A stretch of 64,000 nucleotides of DNA from Parietaria judaica (taxonomy: Eukaryota > Streptophyta > Magnoliopsida > Rosales > Urticaceae), in NCBI GenBank assembly GCA_954871525.1, contig OX940865.1:13964606-14028605 (forward strand), in the 5' to 3' direction. The notes under the pieces were generated by a model. It did no database searches. It was given only the letters and a program-made list of their open reading frames with translations, and was not told the DNA's origin. Shown piece after piece: positions 52,750-64,000 of this stretch. Made by a program: the position numbers and the translations under genes. The number at the start of each line of letters is the position of its first letter. Positions within the stretch are counted from its first letter, which is position 1.

Positions 52750-55700
52750 TTACAGTGGCTTTTCTTTGTCAGAACGCTCTTCCGAGAATGGAAATTCACC
52801 GTTCGACCCGCCGATATTGCACAATGAATCCCTAGCAGAAAACGGTTTCCTGTTTTCATTGATAATCGGAGGACTACAAACGACGGGCTTGGATAAACAA
52901 ACAGTATCCTCACTGAATAAATTCTGCTGAAAAGTCAAAGTGTTGGCCGTTTCCTCGGTGCCCTTGATCTCGATCATCCTAGTTTCTCTCGTTGAGCAAT
53001 CCAAGTCTTCAGAGCGGGATTTCTCTTTCTCGTCAGTGTTCTTGATCGGATTTAACTCAACAACGGGCACACATTTTCCCTGCTTTGCACGTTCAGCCAT
53101 TTCCCGTGGTGAGGTCGGATTTTCACCATTCGGGATCGAATCTAATTTATCATTGTTTTTTAACGGACTCGGCACAGCTCTTGGCGCGGATCTTCCATTG
53201 TCTGCATCTTCAGCCATTTCCGAAGTTTCAAGAGTTAAACCTAACATATTGCTGTTCGGGATCGAATTTAACTCGGTCTCGGAAACTTTTCCATTCTCTG
53301 CATCTTCAACCACTTCGTGAAGAGAGGTCAGACTTCCTAAACCCGGTGTCAAACTAATATCATCGGTGTCTTTTATCGGATTCAACTCGGTCTTAGGAAC
53401 AGATTTTCCATGCTCGGCATCTTCAGCCACTTCCTTTTCGGTCTGATCTTCAAATTTCGGAATCGGACTTGATTCGCCGCTGTATTTCATCGGAGTCAAT
53501 TGAGCCTCGGTCGCCGATTTTTCGTTCTTTGCATCTTCAGTCACTTCCAGGGGAGATATCGGATATTCAGAATTCGGGATTGGAACTATATCATCGCTGG
53601 TTTTTATCAGATTCAACTCCGTCTTGGAAACTACTTTTTCATTTTCTGCATTTTCAGTCACTTCCCGTGGAGGGCTCAGATTTTGAGAATTCAATACCGG
53701 CCTCATTTCACCAACACAATCTTCGACAGTAAGAACGCTCTCACTGTGAATGTCATTTTTCGCTTCCGGCGTCAAAGCATCGGTCTTTTGAGAGAAACTA
53801 GTATCTTCACCCTTTCTCGCGTCATCAACCTTCAAATCAAATTTCAGCAGTGGGGCAGTTTTACCTTTTGAAGATGCAGTAATATGGTTCTCGACATTCC
53901 CCGACTTATTGCTGATCTCAGCTTTTGCAGCTTTTGATGATTCCGAAATCGGAGAAGTTTTGGGCTTTGAATTCGAGGAAGTTCCTTGAGCATCAGCCTT
54001 TGCACCAATACTACTGACAGCTCTCTCAGAGTTTGACTTTCCAAGCTTAGACTTCGCCGAGCTCTGCCGTGGGCTCACACTTAGTGTAGCAACTTTAGGT
54101 AAATTACTCGGTACAGAAATATTACCCCTCTTCGGCGTACGCAGTGCAGATTTTGCCTGCACGGGATAAGCAAAGTGTTAAATATATAAATATTACAAAT
54201 AGAAAAAGTAAAGATACGAACATCATGATGGGTGAAACCGAGGCCGAATAGCGAGTTTTTAGCTTTTCCTGACTTGTCCCGGTTTATACGGACATTGAGA
54301 AAAGGGAACCGTAGTACTTTTCTTATAAGGTTATTTTCAAAATTTTCAGACTGAATCTTCGAGGAGACGAGTTATCCAGTTTCAAAATAACTGCTCATTC
54401 AAAAACAAAATGAAAAAATTGCAGAAACTGACCCCATCGAAAAAGCCAATCTTCGGCGATGGCAATCTAAGGCCAGAAGGTTTTGAAGACGGAGGAGGTT
54501 CGACTATTGCTCTCGAAACTTTTGATCCGCTTGCTCGAGAAGCAGAACCAACAGAGCCATCATTTTGGCTCTGGCCATCCGCAGATTGACAAGTATCAAA
54601 ATCCATGGAAGTTCTGCTGAAGCTGTCTCTTGAACTGCGAGAGAATTGTTGCAAACTAGAGGATGAAGAAACCGACTCCGACGACCAGTCACTGATCGAG
54701 CTAGCAGGTGATACGTTCGAAGAGAGATTCTTCGAAGGCATGATCTGCCCAGGAAAACTTGATTTTTCGGTTGGAATTTTGTTGCCCGGAATTCGTGACG
54801 GAGTTTTCAGATTTGACCTTGATGAACTTGAACTATCATTCCTTGCATCAGCCTTTCTTCTAACGGGATTTGGAAGAGATTTACCAAGTTTTGAAGATGA
54901 AGTACTTCCAGAACTATCAGATTTTGCGGTAGAAGAAGCCAATGAGGAAGATTTCGATGGTCGAGGCACATTCCGGATACTCCCTGGTAACTTCGACACG
55001 GGTTGACCTCTACCTGCAATGCATAAATATGCTTAGGTAGGTGTTCAATAAAAAATAAAAATAAAAAGGAAAAAAATTGATTCAGCGTATGCGATTAATC
55101 AAACTGATTGCAAGTTCTTACCAATTGGAATTTTGGTGTTATCTTTTTCGACTTTCGAAAGACTACCACCCACCAGAGAACCCCTAATAGGGATTCTTGT
55201 TGTGCTCGGAATAGGCTTTTCTAGTCCCTTTATTCGCTGCAAGAAATATAATGTTGAATCATCACATACTTTAAAAGACTATATGATTAAAACAAAATAC
55301 GAGTTCTCACACTTTGAAGCATGAATACTATTTAACTCAAACAGCATTGTATTTTCATTGCTGAATTTTCATAATGTTTAGATAACTTAATAAATTTGTG
55401 GAGAATGAAATGCAGAATAAACAAACTCCTAGTAATTTATTTACCTAAACTATATCTCCTGCATATATTACCCACTGCAGAGTGTTGATTCATAATTTCT
55501 ATTTGTACAATTTTTGTTAAGCTGGAATATAATTGTACTTATCATCTCTATACCTGTGATATCTGTGGACGAGGACAGGTAGAAACCGGCTTTGTCCCTT
55601 TTTCTGAATTTTGAATGCTGATGCTTGGCTTCTTTGAAACAATTTTGGGAATCAACTGCAGTTTGCAGGAGAAATTTTACAAAACATCTCTACGCAAAGA

Positions 55701-56842
55701 ACCAAAACCATAACGTCTTTCAGCCACTAAACTTACCTTTCGTTGAGAGCCTAAGTCTGCCTCTTTCATTCCTGTAAAACGAAGAAGGCACGTATTAAGA
55801 ACCTCGTAAAAGTCTCGTTTTTTAATAATGAAACAACATTATTAGAGCATACTCACCACCACCAACTTTGGTTACTCTCAGTCCTGATTTGAGTTTACCA
55901 CTTTCGCCTGCCTTGATTGCAACTTTGCTCGATCGTTGTATTGAAGCTCTTACGTCTTCAAATAAGTTAGTTTCAACATTTTCAAGAGTCAAAGTATCAC
56001 TCCCTAATGTGGAAATCGAATCGGTGGATCTGTGAACCTCCTCCTGTATCCGAGGTAGCATCTTTTTCTGGCCCTTCTCCACCGATATCATATCAGAAAG
56101 CTCCTCGGCATCCAGAAAACCTGGTTCCACAAAGTAAATTCATTTTTAAGAACATGAGAATTCATTCCTCAAACTCGTATGCTAATCGAGGCATACCTTC
56201 ACATGTGAAAAAAGCACTGTCCCATGCCAAGCTTTTACGCAAGTTACACTTGCCATTCTTCTTAATCATCTCAGGCTCCGCGCTTTCAGAAGGCTGAGGT
56301 TCTGGATAGTCACTTCCGTCGATTTGACCGAAACCATCCGATTTGTTATCATCTGCAGGGTCAAAAAGCTCCTCCAATTTGGTGTCATCAACAGACACAA
56401 AGAGCTCCACATCTCTCTGCCCTTGCAACTCTGAAAAAACAAATACAAACAAACACAAAAACACTCAATTTCCAAAAAATCAACAGAACAATTCTAGTTC
56501 GCAAAAATGCCAAGCCTTAACGAACCAAGATCAACGAAATTTTCAAAACCCATCTCGAAACAGCCAAATTACGAATCTCCTATCCTTAAACGGTTAAAGA
56601 CATAGCGATATACCATCACAAAGAAGATCAAAAACACCATAAAAATCGCCCAAATTCAGAAGAAACACGATTCAATTTCGCTCCCCGAAACCAGGGAAGA
56701 CACAGAAAGTACCTGAAGACGCGTCGTCCTGGAGAAACCTCGGAGCTGGACCTAGCAGGGAATCGTCCTCGGAGGAGAAATCGATGATGCTGAGGCGTCT
56801 CGCCTGAGGAGCAACGGCACTATCCGACGCCGAATCTGCCAT
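52750..56842 (-). CDS. Ser-rich plant protein of unknown function with internal repeats
   Basis: Eight exons in transcript order: 56713-56842, 56197-56430, 55857-56120, 55737-55771, 55554-55655, 55122-55236, 54433-55013, 52750-54156. They give 955 residues. Seen: an acidic N terminus (MADSASDSAVAPQARRLSI), KCNLRKSLAWDSAFFTCEG near 110, a long basic Ser/Pro/Arg-rich middle (residues 290-490) and the motif LRLPSPKIGFFDG just before exon 8. From memory this motif marks a plant family that includes Arabidopsis At2g37070/At3g53320, some relatives of which have been described as basic, microtubule-associated proteins. That link is tentative. Exon 8 contains about six degenerate repeats of roughly 42 residues. 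No catalytic motif, membrane segment or signal peptide is seen. Confidence 0.8.
53005..53700 (-). repeat. Coding tandem repeat of about 42 residues, six degenerate copies
   Basis: On the minus strand each unit follows the pattern EVTEDAENGKSV-K-ELNPIKNTDD-PIPN-E-P-SP, with the block E-AE-A--GK and the block ELNPIK best conserved. Units have diverged at the protein level but keep their spacing and reading frame, so the array is probably under some constraint. Composition is acidic, unlike the basic middle of the same protein. Confidence 0.8.
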
Positions 56843-57532
56843 TTTCGGAGGGCGAGAAGCTCGAATTCCCGATCGGAGAAGAGAAATGGATGGTGGATTG
56901 GAGAGTGAAAGCGTTGTGAGGAAGTCTCGAGATTTTGAACTGAGCCAGAGCGGAAGCTTTTCAAATTGGAAATTAAAATTAATTATAATTATAAATACGA
57001 GGGTAAAATGGTAATAATAAAAATTGGGAGCGGAGATTCAGTGTGCTCTGTCCTGACGGGGAAGACAGGTGTTTAGGCCCCACATAGAATGATGATCTGA
57101 CGGCTGAGATTTGGCGAACGTTGCTTGCTTATATTCTTAGTTATTGGCATTAGGTGCCCCCTAGATTTTAAGTTTTGACAGTTTCGTCCTTATACGTTAC
57201 ATGATAGAGAGTTTTGTTCTTGAAATTTGTTTTTTTGCAAAATCAACTCGTATTCTTTTAAAACGTAACACGAATCATGCGCATCAAAGATTATTTAAAA
57301 ATATGGTTAAAAAAAGATAATTGAAAAATATAGGGTTATATTGGCAAAAGTATCCAATTATTTAAAAATAAAGCGACATAAAGCTAACTTAAATTTTTTT
57401 GGCAAATATAAAAGTTCACCTTTTTGGTGAATCAATAGACCTCGTCCATTTTTTTCGTTAGTATTTTACTATTTCTTGTAACGATAACGTCAATGAAAAT
57501 TAAACAAATAAACTATAAATCTACGAATATCT
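56843..57532. other. Promoter side of the Ser-rich gene and AT-rich spacer
   Basis: The first 120 bases are the likely 5' UTR and promoter of the minus-strand gene. The stretch 57140-57450 (gtgccccctagattttaag ...) resembles the ends of MITEs of the type in the NF-YB intron, but no partner end was found. No gene seen. Confidence 0.4.
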
Positions 57533-58494
57533 AAATAAACCAAGGTTTAAATTCAAAATGCTGCTTGACGATGTCGTTTCGCATTTTCCGTTTTACGGAT
57601 ATATCGCTTGCCGATGGGTATGTCGATGGGCAAATGGTAAAAAAAGGGCATGCAGCATGCCGCATATACCGCATGGGCATACCGCATGCCGATGGGGTTT
57701 TCGACGGATATTTTGTAAAAAATATTTGAGTATTTAAGCATGATATTTATATAGGTTCAAAACTACATATTTAATAGATACAAGATATAATTGTATTTAA
57801 CAAAACACATTTGTAACTTTAATATGTAGGTGAAATGTATAATGTAAAATTACATTATTAGTAGAAGTGTATAATATTAAGTCAAATTATTATGTGAAGT
57901 GAATATGTTAAGTGTGTGATAATAAGTGAATATGCATGTAAATTGTGTATGTATGTTAACAAATTTATTATTAGTTGAAGAATATAATATTAAATGAATA
58001 TATATATATATATTAAGTGTATATGTATGTTAAGTGTATAATATTATTTGAAGTGTATAATATTAAGTTAATTTATTAGGTGAAGTGTATGTTAAGTGTG
58101 AATGTGTGATATTAGTTGAATAACAAAAGTCCCACATTGATAAATGATAAGAGTTTTGGTGATGTTGATATACCAAATATTAGGGACAAGGCTTGGGCCC
58201 TTAGGGTCATAGGATTTTGTGGAGGGGGAGGACTCACACAAATGTTCTACCACACGCGCATGCCGCCGTCCGGCCGGGGTGGGGTGGGGTCCTGGGAAAA
58301 ATTTTGGCGAAAGTTTAATTGGTATTTTTGTCGAAATCGAAAAATGACATTCCATCCACGTGCCCATGCGAATTTCGCAAAATTTGGTAAAACGACAGCG
58401 AAACGAAAGGAATGTCGTTTCGGTGTCCCTCGGAAAACGTAAATCGACGTGAATATCAAGCGATTTCCGCGACATTTGATACCTTGAAATAAAC
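57533..58494. mobile_element. Non-autonomous hAT-type element (946 bp)
   Basis: The element spans 57541-58486 and is flanked by a perfect 8-bp duplication aaataaac (57533-57540, 58487-58494). The termini are caaggtttaaattc and, reverse-complemented on the right, caaggtatcaaatg. The left subterminal part has many gccgatggg / gcatgccg words (57605-57705); the right has cgtttcgg, cgcgac and cgaaaatgac words. A motif gtcccacattg at 58129-58139 resembles the plant snRNA upstream element. The termini begin with caagg like those of the element at 7214, so the two belong to related families. No transposase is encoded. Confidence 0.85.
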
Positions 58495-59279
58495 TATATG
58501 TCAATAAATTTTTTTTGAACATCAACAAAAACAAATTCTTATTTTTATTCTCACTTCCTCTCTCGAATCCTCAGTTCATCTCCTCGATAGCATTATAATT
58601 TGCATTGTTGATTCAGTAACAAAAAAGTGGATAAGATTTATAAATTCACCAAAAAAAAACAAATGAATTCAAATACTTTTATCTTAGATTTTAAGTTGAC
58701 TCTATACCGCTTTATTTTCTAACTTGGATATTGATATTTTTAACAGGAATAACCCAAAAATAAAATTTGTGTTGGTGATTTGTTTGAGCTTTGAAGATAT
58801 CTTGAATTTTTTAATATATTTTTTTCAAATTTGACAAGACTTTAAAGTTACAATTTCTTAAATAACTTATAATTTTACAAAAATATTGGTAATTAAAATA
58901 AATAAGAAACTTAGACCATCTGGCATCTATGGCGCTTTTCGTATGATCAAGCGGAATTAGTAATTATTGCTTTATTTAATAAATTAAATTACGAGTTTAA
59001 AACTATATATTCGAGAAATCTCTTCAAACTCCGGATAAAACAAACTATATATTCGCTTTGCCATGAAATTCTGTTACTGGTTAAAATCTTGGCCTTCAAA
59101 ATGGAACCTTTTGATTTTCCGGAGAAAACTGTGTAAAAGAAAGCTAATATAAATATCGCAATACACAATGTCAAAAATGATTTCCGACTCAAACGAAAAA
59201 AACTACCAATTCTTGGTAAAAACCGGTTCACAAAATTTAGAAGATGAGAAAGAACATTTACTTCCACAATCAAAATCAC
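58495..59279. other. AT-rich spacer and RPS23 3' flank
   Basis: No gene seen. The part next to 59279 should include the RPS23 3' UTR. Confidence 0.5.
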
Positions 59280-60591
<1,312 letters not shown>

Positions 60592-60680
60592 GATTGCAGA
60601 GAAGAAAGGTCGCCGAGCTGCTAGAGTTTGGGGAAGAGAGAGATGAAAGCAAGCAGCGAGAGAGAAAATTCGTGACAGAG

Positions 60681-60779
60681 AAACCCTAGCTCGGTTTTAT
60701 CAGGATTATTCGTAGACGAAGATGCTATTTGGGCTCAGTTTGGATATGTTCTCGTCGCTTTGGGCCCTAAAAAAGCCCA
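60681..60779 (-). promoter_or_regulatory. Telo-box and site II motifs of the RPS23 promoter
   Basis: AAACCCTAG (60681-60689) is a telo-box, and TGGGCT (60730-60735), TGGGCC (60761-60766) and AGCCCA (60774-60779) are site II elements. The combination is known to drive plant ribosomal protein genes in dividing cells through TCP and telo-box factors. They lie 90-190 bp upstream of the start codon. Confidence 0.75.
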
Positions 60780-61714
60780 ATTACGTGTAATTGCTCCACA
60801 TTTTATTTTAGGGATAAAGTACTCAATAGTTCTCAAAAGGACAATCGCGGTAAAAATTCCAATAGTATTTCAATCATCATCGATAAATTCCTATGTTAAA
60901 TTCCATGTGAAATTATCTAGACCGCCACATGACATGCCAAGTCCTCATGTAGGTGGATTGGTTTTGTACTCTTGTGCTTTCAATTTTGCCGAGCAATTAC
61001 CAAAATTTGTGTATCGATTGGTTTTGTTTATCTTTTGTTTCCCTTACACTTGTATGCCTAAAATTGTGAAGTACTTATAAAGATTTATATCTATTTTTCT
61101 CTATTTAATGGACTAACGACTAACGGTATTGTCCAAGTTTGTGTATGTCGTTTGTCTTGTTTGTTTCCTTGTCATTTTCAGGTTCAATGTCGTTTTTATC
61201 TTTTCACTGATTTACAAGCATCGGTCATTAAGCTATGTTTAAAGCTTCATTATAAGGCCCTTATCTGTTAGTTAATCAGTTAGTTTGGTTGGTATATATA
61301 CCAAGCCATTAGTCTGTAGAAATATACAATTCATCGATTAATAAAAGATTATCTTTATTCTTCCTCGTTGGCTCGTATATCCTTTCAGAGCTTCTTGATA
61401 GTATTCATCCTAAGAAATATCAAAATGTTAATAATAATAATTATAATTATTTTTATTTTTATTTTATTTTAGTCGTATGCGTAATAAATAACTTAACCTT
61501 AACTGATATGCATGGGATGGGATTAATAAAGAATTGTAAATTTTACGAAATTTAGTATTTATTTGCATAATTATTGAAAATATCATTCTAATTTGACATT
61601 ATTTTTCGATTTTTTTTTATCATAATCCCTTTGTATTGAAAAATATACAACTTTTATAAAAGTAATATTGTCGGAGCATTTGAGATTTTAATTTAAAGAA
61701 TATTTTCGCAATTC
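60780..61714. other. Intergenic; possible LTR remnant near 61215-61400
   Basis: No gene supported. Bases 60810-60960 resemble a truncated MULE-type end (gggataaagtactcaatag). Bases 61215-61400 have a TATATA-like word, an aataaaag signal and a downstream T-rich block as in a small Copia-type solo LTR, but no flanking duplication was established. Confidence 0.3.
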
Positions 61715-61869
61715 AAAAAAGTTTATTAGTAACTAAACTTGCTTGGTCTAGTGGTAACTCGACTACATACGTATTCAAGAGGTTATGGGTTCAAACCTCA
61801 TGGGACTATATTGTCACAACATTGTAACGTGTCACCCCATTAAGGGAACAAAAAAGTTTATTAATGACT
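61715..61869 (+). mobile_element. tRNA-derived SINE, copy 2
   Basis: The head acttgcttggtctagtggta and the B-box ggttcaaacctcatgggac match copy 1 at 38536. Direct repeats of about 20 bp (aaaaaagtttattagtaact at 61715-61734, aaaaaagtttattaatgact at 61850-61869) differ at two positions. The body is about 115 bp, shorter than copy 1. Confidence 0.8.
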
Positions 61870-61904
61870 AGATGAATATACATGCTAAAATTGTCCCTCT
61901 GATG

Positions 61905-64000
61905 TAGAGCTGTGATACGCGACGTCGCGACTCGTCGCGATGGACGTCGCCAAAATCGCGAGTTTGGGCGTCGCGACGGGTCGCGACTGGCGACGTCGCG
62001 AGAAATCGCGACCAAGGTTTCAGGAGCGAGAAATTGCACGGGTTCTTCGATTTTTCTACTTTGTGGCATATGTATCTAGTTTTTTCCAGTGTTAAACTTA
62101 GTTAGTTTTTACCCGAATTTTATTATCAAACTTTATCAATAATTTCAAAACTATATTTACATATTTTTATTATTTATAGTAATTAATTTATTTCAAAATT
62201 AATATTTAAATATGTTATATTATTATTTTGTAACATATTAATAAGTTTGATTTATATGTTCGTTTTTAATTTGTAACATATGTTAATAAATATTAATTTG
62301 TAACATATTAATAATTTGAACAAATTTAATCAACAAATATATAATTAAATACGATAAGACGAGATATTAAAAAAAAGAAGTTGTATTATTCATTGTGAAT
62401 ATTACAATAAGGTGGAAGAGAGCTGTAAATATTCAGTGTAAATATTACAAGATGCCTCACTAAAACCTCTCTTGTAAAACCCTCCTTAGGGACATAAAAC
62501 CAAGAGAGGAAAGAGCACATCATTACTCGGGGAACATTGCGTTGAATCTTTCCGTCATTAGCTCCAGATCGCTTGGCTCGGAGCGTTCGGCAATCACGGG
62601 GGGGTTGAACAACAAATCATTCAACACCACAATCTGCTCGACGTGTGTGTTGGTGGTTGACGCCCGCCGGTCGTTGATGAGATATTGAGCCGTGCTAAAA
62701 ACGCTCTCCGAAGCAACGCTGGAAATGGGGATGGACAGTATATCCCTCGCCATTCTCGCCAATATCGGAAATCTGTCCCGTTGAATCTTCCACCACCTTA
62801 TCACATCGAACTCGTCGGAGTCTTCGTCGAATAGCAGGCCGTAGTAGCGCTTCAATTCTGTCGGTTGGCCGTCCGTGTCGCCCGCCAACGGCGTAGTGGA
62901 TTCCCCGCGACTTACCCGTTGCTTGAGTCTCCGGCTGAAGTCGTATCCCGTCTTGGTTGGGCTTGCCATCACTACCCTTTGCTCCTCCTGTGAGTTGAAT
63001 TGAGGGAACCGTTTGTTGTATTCACTGTACAATTCATAAAAAGCTTCGTTAACAACATTAACATAATTACGATAATCCACCCCTATGTTTTCTCCGATCG
63101 CTATCATCATTGGCCCATATGCATCCGAAACATGAGGGTCTAGAATAGCACCGAAGCAAAACGAAAACGGGGGTGGATCCCAATACGACTTGAATTTTGC
63201 AACCATAGACTCAATAAGCGGCGAAATAATAGGGTCGTTTTCGAATTCTTTGAAAGCACACGAAATTTGATAAAGACCCGAAAGACCATGATTCAAAGAA
63301 GGTTTATTTTGGTTAGAAAAATTTAAAGTAACAGCATAAAAAGGTTTGAGGAAAGCGAGGAATTTCTTCGCGGTAGCCCATTCCGCCTCCGTGATCCGCG
63401 CCTCCGGAGGGAGTTACTGTCCGAGGAAATGGTCCAAAGGAAGCCTCTGTCTACACACAACTGAAATCATTAAATACGTAGAGTTCCATCGCGTATTATT
63501 ATCTAAACCAAACTTATTAGCTTTATGATTGTGGTCTTTACAAAATCGTCTCCACCTATTGGTGGTCTGAGGATGCCGGATCCAATCAACAATGCCGCGT
63601 AATTTTTCAACATGGTGTGCAATATGTCCCTCGCCCGTTCGTGCAATTAAATTAATTATGTGACAAGCACACCGTTGATGTAAAATATTTCGAAACGGAG
63701 AAGCGGGCAACATTGTTTCCAAGATCATAATCGCGGCGTTGTTGCTTGAGGCATTATCTAAGGTAATTGAAATAACACGATTTTGTAAACCCCAATCACC
63801 AAATAATTCAAATAATTTCTCGGCTATGTTTTTTCCGGTATGGCGACACTCGAAAGGCGATAAGTTTAAAAGTCGTTGACATGGATTCCACTCATCGTCG
63901 ACGTAGTGGGCGGTCAAACTCATGTAATCATTTAAACTTGGACCGCTCCACAAGTCGGTGGTAAAAGCAACGTTTATGTTAGACATTTTGAAAAAATCGA
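61905..64000 (-). mobile_element. hAT transposon, one end and transposase (partial)
   Basis: The element runs off the window. Its visible end starts near 61905 (tagagctgtgatacgcgac), close in form to the end of the MCM8 intron element (cagtgttgtgaaaaacgac). The subterminal part 61915-62030 is an array of gtcgcgac / cgacgtcgc words. An AT-rich stretch of about 350 bp follows before the transposase gene. Terminal repeat and target duplication cannot be checked because the far end is outside. Confidence 0.75.
62523..64000 (-). pseudogene. hAT transposase, broken by one stop codon (partial)
   Basis: The minus-strand frame is open from the window edge to 63417, has one TAA at 63414-63416, and is open again in the same frame to the stop at 62523-62525. 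Seen in order: the start of the RNase H-like catalytic fold (TTDLW with the first Asp), an ITLDNAS-type block with the second Asp region, CHIINLIARTG, a DUF4413-like middle part (SYWDPPPF), and the C-terminal hAT dimerisation domain (FPILARMARDILSIPISSVA, then SESVFSTA). It is of the plant Daysleeper/RICESLEEPER-like clade. With a single lesion, it is either a young pseudogene or, less likely, a read-through case. The N-terminal BED zinc finger would lie outside the window. Confidence 0.85.

Overview
The window is plant nuclear DNA, most likely from a dicot. The genes are intron-rich with GT-AG introns, the intergenic DNA is AT-rich, and the gene families are plant-specific (G-type lectin receptor kinase, RMR ubiquitin ligase, HCF152-type PPR protein, UPL4). 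Transposable elements are of typical plant kinds: hAT, MULE, LINE with RNase H, tRNA-derived SINE.

Layout. 1-2393: 3' part of a malectin/LRR receptor kinase gene (+). 3248-6574: a decayed G-type lectin S-receptor kinase pseudogene (+) with several frameshifts and a 5'-truncated LINE in its kinase domain. 7206-8262: a hAT-type non-autonomous element. 9283-15393: a 6.1 kb MULE with perfect 9-bp target site duplications. It carries fragments of at least four host genes (adenylate kinase 6, lipoxygenase, ISY1-like, UVH1/XPF-like) and about 2.3 kb of palindromic GTTAC...GTAAC minisatellite. 15935-16303: a fold-back element. 16759-18486: an RMR-type PA-TM-RING ubiquitin ligase (+). 20535-21880: a MITE and a large fold-back element. 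22622-24972: an NF-YB subunit (+) with a 6-nt microexon. 27529-37098: the HECT ubiquitin ligase UPL4 (+), 17 coding exons. 38842-41025: the chloroplast PPR protein HCF152 (+), no intron. 41537-48692: MCM8 (-), 17 exons. 49416-52028: a PWWP-domain protein (+), head-to-head with MCM8 across a promoter that contains an E2F-type site. 52750-56842: a Ser-rich protein of unknown function (-) with a degenerate internal tandem repeat. 59280-60591: ribosomal protein S23 (-), with telo-box and site II promoter motifs. 61905-64000: the end of a hAT transposon with a transposase gene (-) broken by one stop codon.

The conserved genes are mostly housekeeping: ubiquitination, chloroplast RNA processing, meiotic or repair helicase, chromatin reading, translation. 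They do not form one pathway. From memory of Arabidopsis gene numbering, their order recalls two separate Arabidopsis blocks lying side by side: a receptor kinase/NF-YB/Ser-rich gene block and a UPL4/HCF152/MCM8/PWWP/RPS23 block.

The most unusual material is the transposon layer. It includes the gene-fragment-carrying MULE with its palindromic minisatellite. It also includes a set of hAT elements whose ends each carry a different array of short palindromic GC-rich words. All family names come from reading translations; no database search was possible.
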